Positions 1-9,200 of a stretch of DNA of 64,000 bases are shown here, one piece after another. The notes below the pieces were generated by a model. The model made no database searches. It saw only the letters and a list, made by a program, of their open reading frames with translations, and had not been told where the DNA came from. Every line of letters begins with the position of its first letter. Positions within the stretch are counted from its first letter, which is position 1. Source of the DNA: Eubacterium sp. CAG:248 (GTDB lineage Bacteria > Bacillota > Clostridia > Lachnospirales > Lachnospiraceae). The stretch is taken from the NCBI GenBank assembly GCA_000436475.1, contig FR886218.1, positions 1 through 64,000 of the forward strand. Reading direction: 5' to 3'. Both the position numbers and the translations under genes were made by a program.

Positions 1-2
1 GA

Positions 3-134
3 GTTATTCTTGAAGGAAAGAATACGGATGTAAATATAGAATATTTAATGTGCAGTTTTGAAAAAATAATCATGAAAGAGGTCTGGTACCTCTTTTTTTT
101 GTTTTCAGACTATTTTTTTTGTTTTGTTTTTTAG
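3..134 (+). other. Possible 3' end of an upstream gene (uncertain)
   Basis: The window opens inside or just after an upstream gene. One frame is open from base 3 to a TAG at 132-134, and another closes at 31-33. The hairpin terminator at 75-100 would fall inside the longer frame, which argues for the shorter one. Neither tail resembles a family I recognise. Confidence 0.2.
75..100 (+). terminator. Rho-independent terminator of the upstream unit
   Basis: An 8-bp stem, AAAGAGGT (75-82) with ACCTCTTT (88-95), has a 5-nt loop and runs into eight T. It separates whatever lies upstream from the cheV promoter. Confidence 0.75.
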
Positions 135-225
135 TTTACTAAGCTGCATATGGTGTAGGAAGACAAATTTTATGAAATGAATTTTTATTGTGAGTTTTTA
201 TCGTGAGTTTTTATACAAATATTAA

Positions 226-254
226 TTGCCATAAATAACATTTTTTGCTATAAT
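226..254 (+). promoter_or_regulatory. Sigma-A promoter of cheV
   Basis: TTGCCA (226-231) and a perfect TATAAT (249-254) are separated by 17 nt. The cheV start codon lies about 38 nt beyond the -10 box. There is no sign of a flagellar sigma-D promoter. Confidence 0.7.
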
Positions 255-292
255 ATAGTGAAATAGTACGTGTGTTATGGAGGATAAAATAT

Positions 293-1189
293 ATGGAAAC
301 TAATATATTAATGGAAAGTGGTACTAATGAACTGGAAGTGCTTGAGTTTATGGTTGGCGGAAATCATTATGGAATTAATGTTGCTAAGATTAAGGAAATA
401 GTTCCATATAGTAAAGTGACGCCAGTACCTAATTCACATCCTTGTGTAGAAGGTGTTTTTATGCCAAGAGACCTTATGATAACAATAGTAGATCTTGCCA
501 AGGTTATTAAGTGTAAACCATCAGAGGATATAACGAAGGATATGTTTATTATAACTAACTTCAACAAGCTTAATGTTGCATTTCATGTTGCTTCTGTTGT
601 AGGTATTCACAGAGTATCATGGACAGATATCATAAAGCCTGACAGTACTATAAGCAGTGCTGATAGTGGTATTGCTACAGGCGTAGTAAAGATCAATGAC
701 CAGCTTATTATCATCCTTGATTTTGAAAGAATAGTTTCTGATATAAGTCCTGAAACAGGACTAAAGGTTTCTGATATTGATAAGCTCGAAGGAAGAGAAA
801 GAAATGAATCACATATAGTAATAGCTGAGGATTCTCCGTTACTTATGAAGCTTATATCAGATTCACTTATTAAGTCAGGCTATGATAATTTAACATTATG
901 TGCCAATGGACAGGAGGCATGGGAATGTCTTGTCAAGATGAAAGATTCCGATTCAATGGATGTTGCATGTGTTATAACAGATTTAGAGATGCCGCTTATG
1001 GATGGTCACAGACTTACAAAGCTTATAAAAACTGATGATAAGTTTAAGGATATACCAGTTGTTATATTCTCATCACTTATAAATGATCAGATGAGAGCTA
1101 AAGGTGAAGCATTAGGAGCTGATATTCAGTTGTCAAAACCAGAAATTGGTTTATTAGTTAATGAAATAGACAAGCTTCTTAGAAAATAA
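293..1189 (+). CDS. cheV: Chemotaxis adaptor/response regulator CheV
   Basis: CheV couples chemoreceptors to the kinase CheA through its CheW-like domain and takes part in adaptation through a phosphorylatable receiver domain; it acts in the polar receptor array. The 298-residue product has a CheW domain at about 15-150 and a receiver domain at about 170-298. The receiver keeps the acidic pair (IAEDSP), the phospho-acceptor Asp in ITDLEMP and the conserved Lys in LSKPE. The frame is open from a GTG at 272, but GGAGG at 279-283 sits 9 nt before the ATG at 293, so I start there. It has its own promoter and terminator, with no other chemotaxis gene beside it. It implies a motile cell or a motile ancestor. 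Confidence 0.93.
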   Translation: METNILMESGTNELEVLEFMVGGNHYGINVAKIKEIVPYSKVTPVPNSHPCVEGVFMPRDLMITIVDLAKVIKCKPSEDITKDMFIITNFNKLNVAFHVASVVGIHRVSWTDIIKPDSTISSADSGIATGVVKINDQLIIILDFERIVSDISPETGLKVSDIDKLEGRERNESHIVIAEDSPLLMKLISDSLIKSGYDNLTLCANGQEAWECLVKMKDSDSMDVACVITDLEMPLMDGHRLTKLIKTDDKFKDIPVVIFSSLINDQMRAKGEALGADIQLSKPEIGLLVNEIDKLLRK

Positions 1190-1270
1190 AATGTATAATT
1201 ATCATTTTATTATATGATGTAACTTGTATTTTACATTTATATCAATATATGTCGATGATTTTGATTAGTT

Positions 1271-1315
1271 AGATGGTGTTATCCCTTTTTATAGGTAACA
1301 CCATCTATGCTTTTG
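1271..1315 (+). terminator. Terminator of cheV
   Basis: A stem of 13 pairs with one bulged T (AGATGGTGTTATCC with GGTAACACCATCT) is followed by ATGCTTTTG. It lies between cheV and the Sir2-like gene. Confidence 0.7.
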
Positions 1316-1345
1316 TTAATTCAAGTAATATAGATGAGGTAGTAT

Positions 1346-1891
1346 ATGGATAATAACAAAGATTTCGGCACATTGGAAAAGTTATGTGAAGATATTCTTA
1401 ATGATATGGATACATATGATAGTATACTGTTAGGTTTTGGAACTGAGTTATTGAAATATAAAAATGATGAGATAGATGATGTGTTAGCTTGTCTGGCAAA
1501 ATATCTTGAACATAAAAATTATTTTATAATATCATCTGTTAAAGATGATATACTAAGAAATTCAGAATTAAATCAGAAAAGAATAGTCTGCCCTTATTTA
1601 GGAGAAACAGATAAGACAAATGAAGATAAGCAATGGGATTTATATAATAAGTGGTTATCAGGTACATTAGCAAAAAAATTACTTGTTGTAGAATTAGGAG
1701 AGGGATTTAATAATCCTAATCTTATTAAATGGCCATTTGAGAGAATAGTTATGATTAATGAAAAAGCTCGTTTTTACAGAATTCATAGTATGTTTTATCA
1801 AATACCACCAGAAATAAAGGATAAGTCTGTTACATATAAATATGATGCCTATGAAGTATTGAAAACACTGGTAAATATGTCCAATCATTAA
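1346..1891 (+). CDS. Short Sir2-like protein, probably non-catalytic
   Basis: The 181-residue product resembles the Sir2-like deacetylase group common in Clostridia (about 280 residues) in its second half. Recognisable are the LLVVELGEGFNNPNLIKWPFE stretch, seen in that group as a V-E-L-G-x-G-F-N-x-P block followed by a Pro-Phe-Glu, and the tail with NEKARFYRI. The N-terminal third carries only GFGTELL where sirtuins have the NAD-binding GAG(A/I)S loop, and there are no paired CxxC zinc motifs. I infer a shortened, divergent member that may bind a nucleotide without deacetylating. It starts at an ATG behind a GAGG. No partner gene is obvious. Function is unknown. Confidence 0.6.
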   Translation: MDNNKDFGTLEKLCEDILNDMDTYDSILLGFGTELLKYKNDEIDDVLACLAKYLEHKNYFIISSVKDDILRNSELNQKRIVCPYLGETDKTNEDKQWDLYNKWLSGTLAKKLLVVELGEGFNNPNLIKWPFERIVMINEKARFYRIHSMFYQIPPEIKDKSVTYKYDAYEVLKTLVNMSNH

Positions 1892-1910
1892 AAACGCTGG
1901 TAAATATTGT
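1861..1910 (+). repeat. Near-tandem direct repeat across the stop codon
   Basis: AAAACACTGGTAAATATGT (from 1862) recurs about 29 bp later as AAAACGCTGGTAAATATTG. The first copy is inside the end of the Sir2-like gene and the second is just after its stop codon. It looks like a short tandem duplication. Confidence 0.6.
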
Positions 1911-1935
1911 TAAATAGACGACTTTATGGTAGTAT
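1907..1935 (+). promoter_or_regulatory. Putative sigma-A promoter for the Lys-rich membrane protein and hisHF
   Basis: TTGTTA (1907-1912) and TAGTAT (1930-1935) have a 17-nt spacer and lie 30 nt before the GTG start at 1966. Confidence 0.45.
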
Positions 1936-1965
1936 TCTATATATATTGATAAAGGTGGTGGAATT

Positions 1966-3846
1966 GTGGCTGAAAATGAAGAAGATTACCTTGATGGTCT
2001 TTTAAAATCAATGTCTGAAAGGGAAAATGCAGAGAAGCAGGCAAAAGACGAGGAAGAAGAAGAGATTAAAGAACAGGTTAGAGAGGCGGTTGAAAAGTCT
2101 AATACGCCTAATAGCAAGTTTGAAAATATATACATGGATGATCCGGTAGAAAATGATGGTAAGCAGGTAAGTGATGAGCATGTGGAAAAGGTTCTGAAAG
2201 ATGTAATGACTGTTCCACGAAAGATGGCAGCACCAGGTGTTGATGAATCTTATATAGTAGATGATGAACCTGATACACCAAAACCGGTTTCATCAGTTAC
2301 GCCTGAGGAAGTGGCTAAGCTTGCAAGGGAAAAAGAAGAGAAGGAAAAGGTTGATGAATCAGTCAAGAGTTCAAATGCAGATAAAGCACTTGATAAGCTG
2401 ATTGAGGAAACTCAAAAAGATGAAGCAGCTGGCTCTAACTTAAGTAAAGATGATGAGCTTATTAAGGATATGGATTTATCAGATGGTGAAAAAGACAGAC
2501 TGGTAAATATGAATCTTGATGATTTATTAAATGATGTTAACACAGATGCTGGTTCTACAAACGAAAGCGGAGTCAGTGCTGTTAATGATTTACTTGCACA
2601 GATTAATCAGGGAAGTGACCAGGCTGATGATGAGGCATCTGATAACATAGCTTCTGATTTAGCAGCGACTGGCGCAGTGGAAGACAATAAAGCTGATAAC
2701 AGCTCAGATATTACATCTGCAGGTGATGATGTTAAGAAGCAGCTTGAAGAAGAATTAAAGTCAGTTAATAAGAAAAAAAGAAAAAAAGGTATTTTATCAG
2801 TTATTAAAGATATATTCTTTGAAAGTCTTGATGATGAAACAGAAGATGCAGCTGATACCTTAGAAAAGTCAGGCAGAGCAGCTAAGAAAGAAGCCAAAAT
2901 GGCGAAAAAGGCAGCTAAAGCTGATAAGAACGATAAGAATAAAGCAACAGATGCAGAGCAGGTACCTGCAGCTAAAGGAAAAGATGAAAACGAGCTTCTG
3001 ATAGAAGAGGTATTTCATGGTAAGGATACTCTTGATGATTCAGCTGCACCTAAGAAAGGTCTGTTTGCAAAGATAAAATACAGAATGCAGCAGTTTAAAG
3101 CTAAACAGGCTAAAGAATGTGAGGCTGAGGAACAGCAGGAAGAGATAGAAAGACAGGAAAAGCAACAGCAGGTTGCAGCCAAAAAGGCCCAGGCAGCTGA
3201 AAAGAAGCAGAAGGCAGCTGAAAAGAAAACAGCTAAAAAGGAAGCAGCTAAAAAAGCAAAGGCTAAGAAGCCTAAGAAAGAAAAGAAGCCAAAGAAACCT
3301 AAGGTTAAACAGCCGCCTAAACCTGGAGATATAATCAGATTCAAACCGAAATCAATAATTGTGTTTGTTATGTTAATAGTTGGAATAGTAGTGCTTGTAC
3401 AGATGTTTGGATATACTATTAGCTATAGTGGAAATATTAGTCTTGCTAAAGATTATTATGCTAATCAGGAATATGACAAGGCATATAATAGTTTAGATGG
3501 AATAAAGCTGTCTGGAGATGATGAGACGCTTTATAAACAGGCAAAGGTTGTTATGTATGTTCAAAGACAGTATGAATCATATGAAAATTATGAAAAAATG
3601 AATATGCATACAGAGGCACTAAATGCTCTTGTAAAGGGAGTTGACAGATATCAGACATACAGAAGTGAGGCAAAAGAATTAGGCGTTGAGGATAAGATGA
3701 CAGAAGTGTATAATCTTATCATTAAGGCATTTAAGGATAAGTTTAAAATGTCCGAAACAGAAGCAATATCATTAGTTGAATTGTCAAAGTTAGATTTTAC
3801 AAGTTATTATTATAAGATTGAAGCATATGGAGAGGCAATAAAATGA
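1966..3846 (+). CDS. Large single-span membrane protein with charged, Lys/Ala-rich cytoplasmic part
   Basis: I do not recognise a named family. The 626-residue product starts at a GTG behind AAAGGTGGTG. Residues 1 to about 250 are acidic and low-complexity. From about 250 to 460 there are several Lys/Ala/Glu-rich stretches ending in a Lys-Pro-rich segment (KKPKKEKKPKKPKVKQPP). One hydrophobic span follows at about 463-485. Roughly 140 residues after it look helical and TPR-like (NQEYDKAYNSLDG, HTEALNALVKGVD). The Lys-rich flank predicts N-terminus inside and C-terminus outside. Its stop overlaps the hisH start by four bases (ATGA), so the two are translationally coupled. The role is unknown; the basic stretch could bind nucleic acid or lipid. 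Confidence 0.75.
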   Translation: MAENEEDYLDGLLKSMSERENAEKQAKDEEEEEIKEQVREAVEKSNTPNSKFENIYMDDPVENDGKQVSDEHVEKVLKDVMTVPRKMAAPGVDESYIVDDEPDTPKPVSSVTPEEVAKLAREKEEKEKVDESVKSSNADKALDKLIEETQKDEAAGSNLSKDDELIKDMDLSDGEKDRLVNMNLDDLLNDVNTDAGSTNESGVSAVNDLLAQINQGSDQADDEASDNIASDLAATGAVEDNKADNSSDITSAGDDVKKQLEEELKSVNKKKRKKGILSVIKDIFFESLDDETEDAADTLEKSGRAAKKEAKMAKKAAKADKNDKNKATDAEQVPAAKGKDENELLIEEVFHGKDTLDDSAAPKKGLFAKIKYRMQQFKAKQAKECEAEEQQEEIERQEKQQQVAAKKAQAAEKKQKAAEKKTAKKEAAKKAKAKKPKKEKKPKKPKVKQPPKPGDIIRFKPKSIIVFVMLIVGIVVLVQMFGYTISYSGNISLAKDYYANQEYDKAYNSLDGIKLSGDDETLYKQAKVVMYVQRQYESYENYEKMNMHTEALNALVKGVDRYQTYRSEAKELGVEDKMTEVYNLIIKAFKDKFKMSETEAISLVELSKLDFTSYYYKIEAYGEAIK

Positions 3847-4448
3847 TTTCAGTGATCGATTATGACGCAGGTAACTTAAAGAGTGTTGAAAAGGCTCTTA
3901 TATCGCTTGGTGAAGAAGTTATTGTATCAAGGGATTCGAGCGAAATATTACAGGCAGATAAGGTTATTCTACCAGGAGTGGGTTCATTTGGAGATGCAAT
4001 GAATAATCTTGATCGTTTCGGACTTGTAGATACGATAAAAAAGGTTGTTGATAATAAGACACCATTTCTTGGTATATGTCTTGGATTGCAGCTTTTGTTC
4101 AAGGAAAGTGAAGAAACACCAGGAGCAGAAGGCCTTAATATTCTGCCTGGTAAAATATTAAAAATACCAGCAGCTAAAGGAATAAAGATTCCACATATGG
4201 GATGGAATTCATTGGAAGTTAAGCCGGGTGCAAAACTTTTTAAGGGACTTTCAGATAATCCTTATGTTTATTTTGTCCATTCATATTATCTTAAAGCTGA
4301 TGATGAAGCAATTGTGGCTGCATCTACAGAATATTCAACTCATATTCATGCTTCTGTAGAAAAGGATAATGTGTTTGCATGCCAGTTTCATCCAGAAAAG
4401 AGTAGTGAAACAGGTCTTAGAATACTTAAGAATTTTGCAGAATTATAG
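3843..4448 (+). CDS. hisH: Imidazole glycerol phosphate synthase, glutamine amidotransferase subunit
   Basis: HisH hydrolyses glutamine and passes ammonia to HisF in the fifth step of histidine synthesis. The 201-residue protein is of normal length. It has the oxyanion-region PGVGSFG, the nucleophile Cys79 in GICLGLQ, and the His183/Glu185 pair in QFHPEKS. The ATG overlaps the stop of the preceding membrane-protein gene (ATGA), and hisF begins 17 nt downstream. The rest of the his pathway is not in this window. Confidence 0.96.
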   Translation: MISVIDYDAGNLKSVEKALISLGEEVIVSRDSSEILQADKVILPGVGSFGDAMNNLDRFGLVDTIKKVVDNKTPFLGICLGLQLLFKESEETPGAEGLNILPGKILKIPAAKGIKIPHMGWNSLEVKPGAKLFKGLSDNPYVYFVHSYYLKADDEAIVAASTEYSTHIHASVEKDNVFACQFHPEKSSETGLRILKNFAEL

Positions 4449-4465
4449 ATTGGAGAGTACACATA

Positions 4466-5224
4466 ATGTTTACTAAAAGAATAATACCTTGTCTTGATTG
4501 CAAAGATGGAAGAGTTGTTAAGGGAACTAATTTTGTTGATCTTAAGGATGCAGGAGATCCTGTAGAGGTTGCTGCAATGTATGATAAATCAGGAGCAGAT
4601 GAACTGGTATTTCTTGATATAACAGCATCAAGTGATGGAAGAAATACAACAGTAGAGCTTGTAAGAAACGTAGCTGAAAAGGTTTTTATACCATTCACAG
4701 TAGGCGGTGGAATAAGGACAGTTGAGGATTTCAAGGTGCTTTTAAGAGAAGGTGCGGACAAAATATCTGTTAATTCAGCTGCAATCATGAATCCAGAACT
4801 TATTTCGCGGGCTGCTGACAAGTTTGGAAGCCAGTGTGTTGTTGTAGCGATAGATGCTAAAAAGCAGGAAGATGGGCATTGGAGTATATATAAAAATGGT
4901 GGAAGAGTAGATATGCATATGGATGCCGTTGAGTGGGCTATGAAAGCTGAGAGTCTTGGTGCTGGTGAGATACTGCTTACAAGCATGGATTGTGATGGTA
5001 CAAAGGCAGGTTATGATATAGAGCTTACTAGTGCAGTTGCATCAAATGTGTCAATTCCTGTTATAGCATCTGGTGGTGCTGGTAATATGGAGCATTTTTA
5101 TGATGCATTTACAAAGGGTAATGCTGATGCAGCCCTTGCAGCCTCTTTATTCCATTATAAAGAGATGGAAATAAAAGACCTTAAGAAATATTTGTCTGAT
5201 AAGGGTATTCCTATGAGATTATAA
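4466..5224 (+). CDS. hisF: Imidazole glycerol phosphate synthase, cyclase subunit
   Basis: HisF uses ammonia from HisH to convert PRFAR to imidazole glycerol phosphate and AICAR. The 252-residue TIM barrel shows Asp11 in CLDCKDG and Asp130 in VAIDAKK, the two catalytic acids, and phosphate-binding loops VGGGIRT and ASGGAGN. The start has GGAGA upstream. It directly follows hisH, matching their heterodimer. Only a small hairpin follows it, so some read-through into ung is possible. Confidence 0.96.
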   Translation: MFTKRIIPCLDCKDGRVVKGTNFVDLKDAGDPVEVAAMYDKSGADELVFLDITASSDGRNTTVELVRNVAEKVFIPFTVGGGIRTVEDFKVLLREGADKISVNSAAIMNPELISRAADKFGSQCVVVAIDAKKQEDGHWSIYKNGGRVDMHMDAVEWAMKAESLGAGEILLTSMDCDGTKAGYDIELTSAVASNVSIPVIASGGAGNMEHFYDAFTKGNADAALAASLFHYKEMEIKDLKKYLSDKGIPMRL

Positions 5225-5311
5225 TATATTGTGTTACAGCACAAAATGGATAATCATTACATCATATAATACATGCTGCAGGAAGTATATGAGGAAAAGA
5301 GGAACATAATT

Positions 5312-5986
5312 ATGTCTATGATAACAGGTGACTGGCAGGAAGCTTTAAGTGATGAGTTTAGAAAGGATTATTACAAGAAATTATATACATTTGTAAAGAA
5401 TGAATATAACAGTTGTGTGGTATATCCCCCAGCAGATGATATATTCAATGCATTTCATTTTACACCACTTAAAAGTGTAAAGGTGCTTATACTTGGACAG
5501 GATCCATATCATGAGGTGAATCAGGCTCATGGTCTTAGCTTTTCAGTTCTTCCGGGTAATCCCATACCTAAGTCATTACAGAATATATATAAAGAATTAC
5601 AATCTGATATTGGGTGCTATTATCCAAACAATGGTTTCCTTAAAAAGTGGGCTGACCAGGGAGTACTTATGTTGAATACTGTACTTACTGTAAGAGCACA
5701 TGCAGCATTTTCACATAAGGGAAGAGGCTGGGAGCAGTTTACAGATGCAGTTATCAACGCTGTTAATGCACAGGACAGACCAATAGTTTATATGTTATGG
5801 GGGAATTCAGCAAAGGATAAAATTCCTATGCTTACGAATCCTAAGCATCTTATATTAACAAGTGCACATCCAAGTCCACTATCGGCTAACAGAGGTTTTT
5901 TTGGATGCAGACATTTCAGCAAATGTAACGAGTTTCTTGAAAATCATGGAGTCACACCAATAGACTGGCAGATTGAAAATATATAA
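5312..5986 (+). CDS. ung: Uracil-DNA glycosylase (family 1)
   Basis: Ung removes uracil from DNA and opens base-excision repair. Both family motifs are present: GQDPYHEVNQAHG, with the water-activating Asp, and HPSPLSANRGF, with the His that reads uracil. The frame is open from an ATG at 5273 that has no ribosome binding site. AGAGGA sits 8 nt before the ATG at 5312 and gives 224 residues, the usual family length, so I use the later start. A strong terminator follows. Confidence 0.95.
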   Translation: MSMITGDWQEALSDEFRKDYYKKLYTFVKNEYNSCVVYPPADDIFNAFHFTPLKSVKVLILGQDPYHEVNQAHGLSFSVLPGNPIPKSLQNIYKELQSDIGCYYPNNGFLKKWADQGVLMLNTVLTVRAHAAFSHKGRGWEQFTDAVINAVNAQDRPIVYMLWGNSAKDKIPMLTNPKHLILTSAHPSPLSANRGFFGCRHFSKCNEFLENHGVTPIDWQIENI

Positions 5987-6002
5987 AAATAATAACATAT
6001 GA

Positions 6003-6057
6003 AAAAATCCGCATCCTGTATTATTTCGTCATGAAATAATCAGGATGCGGATTTTTT
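6003..6057. terminator. Bidirectional terminator between ung and the minus-strand unit
   Basis: The arms AAAATCCGCATCCTG and CAGGATGCGGATTTTT form a long GC-rich stem, with a second small stem (ATTATTTC/GAAATAAT) in the loop. A-runs and T-runs flank it on both sides, so it can end ung on the plus strand and the 39-residue peptide gene on the minus strand. Confidence 0.85.
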
Positions 6058-6075
6058 GTATCAATATTTGTTTAT

Positions 6076-6195
6076 TTACTCATCAATATCTTCTTCAGAT
6101 CCAGCAACTGCGCCGATAACTGAAATGATAACAACAACGGCAAATATTGAAATTGCAACACCTATAATAGGTCCTAAAAATAATAAAAAGTTCAT
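6076..6195 (-). CDS. 39-residue single-span membrane peptide
   Basis: Reading the minus strand, an ATG at 6195 opens 39 codons to a TAA at 6078-6076. GGAGG (6204-6208) stands 8 nt before the ATG. The peptide has a short N-terminus (MNFLLFLGP), a hydrophobic stretch of about 25 residues with Gly and Val, and an acidic end (GSEEDIDE). This is a classic small-membrane-protein layout. It has its own promoter (6224-6251) and the strong terminator at 6003-6057, so it is a complete monocistronic unit. I do not recognise the sequence. It follows the activase gene in the same direction and could also be reached by read-through from it. Confidence 0.72.
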   Translation of the reverse strand: MNFLLFLGPIIGVAISIFAVVVIISVIGAVAGSEEDIDE

Positions 6196-6223
6196 ATGCT
6201 TATCCTCCGAATATTCTTTTATT

Positions 6224-6251
6224 ATTATACAACTTTTTTATGATAAGTCAA
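6224..6251 (-). promoter_or_regulatory. Sigma-A promoter of the 39-residue peptide gene
   Basis: On the minus strand TTGACT (6251-6246) and a perfect TATAAT (6229-6224) are 16 nt apart. The promoter lies between the stop of the activase gene (6256) and the small gene, and starts transcription about 25 nt before its ATG. Confidence 0.75.
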
Positions 6252-6255
6252 AAAC

Positions 6256-9200
6256 TTATTTGTTAATATTCTTGTTAGCAGTAGCAAGCATAAGTTTGAT
6301 TCTGTTGAGCTGGTTAACTTCTGAAGCACCTGGGTCATAATCAACCGCAATAATATTAGCCTCAGGGAAAGCAGCACGTAATTCTTTTATAACACCTTTA
6401 CCTACTATATGGTTAGGCAGACATGCAAATGGCTGGCAGCATACGATATTGCCGGCACCATTATGTATAAGCTCAATCATTTCTCCAGTAAGAAGCCATC
6501 CCTCGCCAGTCTGGTTTCCAAGTGATACAAGATCCTTTGCAAGTGCAGCAGTATCCTTTATGGATGAAGGTGCATCAAAACGTTTACTTTCTGCAAGTGC
6601 CTGGTTACCAGCCTTTCTGAACCATTCAAGAATCTTTATGACTGTATTATTAATAAATGCAGATTTTCCAGATGTACCAAGGTATTTATGCTTAAAGTTA
6701 GCATTTTCTGCACAGTAGAGAAGAAATCCCATAAGATCAGGAACAACTGCCTCTGCACCTTCTGATTCAAGCAGATCAACAAGATAGTTGTTGGCTGCAG
6801 GAAGAAACTTAACAAGAATCTCACCAACAACACCAACTCTTGGTTTCTTTATATCAAGTAACTCAATGTTATCAAAGTCTTTAACGATAGCACGGAGGTT
6901 ATTGTTAAAGTCTTTCATTTTTACCTTGTCCTGTGTAATCTGTTTAATACATATTTCCTTCCAGTGTTCATGTAGAGCGTTAACAGAGCCAGGAACCTTT
7001 TCATAAGGTCTTGTTCTGTATACAACATTCATGAATATATCGCCATACTCAATCGCCATCATAGCTTTTTTAAGCATCTTAAGGTCATACTTAAAACCAG
7101 AGTTAGTTTCAAGTCCCTGTGCACTAAGAGATATTACAGGTATATATCCTAAGTTGGCTTTCTCAAGAGCACGTCTGATGAATCCAATGTAGTTAGAGGC
7201 ACGGCATCCACCACCAGTCTGTGTAATAATGATTGCTGTTTTTGAAAGATCGTATTTACCCGAAAGGACAGCATTCATAATCTGGCCGACAACCATTAGG
7301 GAAGGATAGCAGGCATCATTATTTACATATTTAAGCCCCATATCAACTGATGATTTGTTATCGTTATCAAGGACCTCGAAATTATAGCCACATGAATTGA
7401 GTGCTGGCTCTAATAAGTCAAAATGTATAGGTGACATCTGAGGACATAGAATAGTGTAGTTCTTTCTCATCTCAGGTGTGAATTCAACACGGTTGTATGC
7501 AGATGAAACAAGAGTGCGTTTATAATTCTTCTTATCTCTTACTTTAAGTGCAGCGATGAGAGATCTTATACGTATACGTGCAGCTCCAAGGTTGTTAACT
7601 TCATCTATTTTTAATACTGTATATATTTTACCTGATTTAGTTAATATATCATTTACAGCATCTGTTGTTACGGCATCAAGTCCACAGCCAAAAGAGTTAA
7701 GCTGTATAAGATCAAGGTTGTCCTGTGTCTTAACAAAACTTGCTGCAGCATATAATCTTGAATGATACATCCACTGATCCATAACGATAAGAGGACGTTC
7801 AACATTTCCAAGATGTGAAACACTGTCTTCTGTTAATACGGCAATATCATATGAGTTTATAAGTTCAGGTATACCATGGTTGATTTCAGGGTCAATATGA
7901 TATGGTCTTCCTGCAAGAACGATACCACGTTTACCAGTATCCTTTAAATACTTGATGACTTCTTCACCCTTTTTATGCATGTCCTCTCTGGACTGCATAA
8001 GCTCTTTCCATGCATCCAAAACAGCAGCTTTTATTTCACCCGATGGGATATCAGGGAACTCTTCATGCAATCTTTTAGCCAGGATTGCTTCGTTTTCAAA
8101 AGAAATAAAAGGGTTTCTGAAATCTATATTTTCAGTTTTGAGTTCTTCAACATTGTTCTTAATATTTTCAGCATAAGAAGTAACAATAGGACAGTTGTAG
8201 TGGTTGTTAGTACCATCTATTTCTTTGTGTTCATATGGAACGCAAGGATAAAAGATGAATTTAACACCTTTCTTTATAAGCCAGCTTATATGACCATGAG
8301 CAAGCTTAGCAGGATAACATTCTGATTCTGATGGAATGGATTCTATGCCTAGCTCATATATCTTTCTTGTTGACTGTGGTGAAAGAACAACCTTATAACC
8401 AAGCTTTGTAAAGAAGGTGAACCAGAAAGGATAATTTTCATACATGTTAAGTACCCTTGGTATACCTACAACACCTCTTACAGCCAGATCAGCTGATAAA
8501 GGTTCATAGTCAAAAAGTCTGTGGAACTTATAATCAAAAAGATTAGGAACCTTTTCTTTATTACGTTCCTTTCCAAGTCCACGCTCGCATCTGTTACCAG
8601 TTATAAAGGAACGTCCACCAGAGAATTTGTTAATAGTTAAATGACAGCTGTTAGTACATCCTTTACATCTTGTAAGAGTAGTTTCGTAAGTAAGACTGTT
8701 TATTTTGTCAATAGAGAGCATAGATGATTCTGATATACCATCATAGCGTTCTCTTGCAATAAGTGCTGCACCAAAAGCCCCCATTATGCCTGCGATATCA
8801 GGTCTTATGGCATTAACACCTGTTATCTTTTCAAAGCTTCTAAGCACGGCATCGTTGTAGAATGTACCACCCTGGACAACGATATGTTTACCTAAATCAC
8901 CTGGGTCAGCTATTTTAATAACCTTGTATAATGCATTTTTGATGACAGAGTAAGCAAGACCTGCTGATATATCAGATACCTCAGCCCCTTCTTTTTGTGC
9001 CTGTTTTACTTTAGAGTTCATGAATACAGTACATCTTGTACCAAGGTCAATAGGATGCTTTGCAAAAAGAGCAGCCTTTGCGAAATCCTGTACAGAATAG
9101 TTTAGTGACTTGGCAAATGTTTCGATAAATGAACCACAGCCTGATGAACATGCTTCATTAAGCTGTACAGAATCAACTGTCTGATTCTTGATTTTAATAC

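Noticed and set aside
4426..4986. 186-codon open frame antisense to hisF
   Set aside because: Shadow of hisF on the other strand, with no family resemblance or ribosome binding site.
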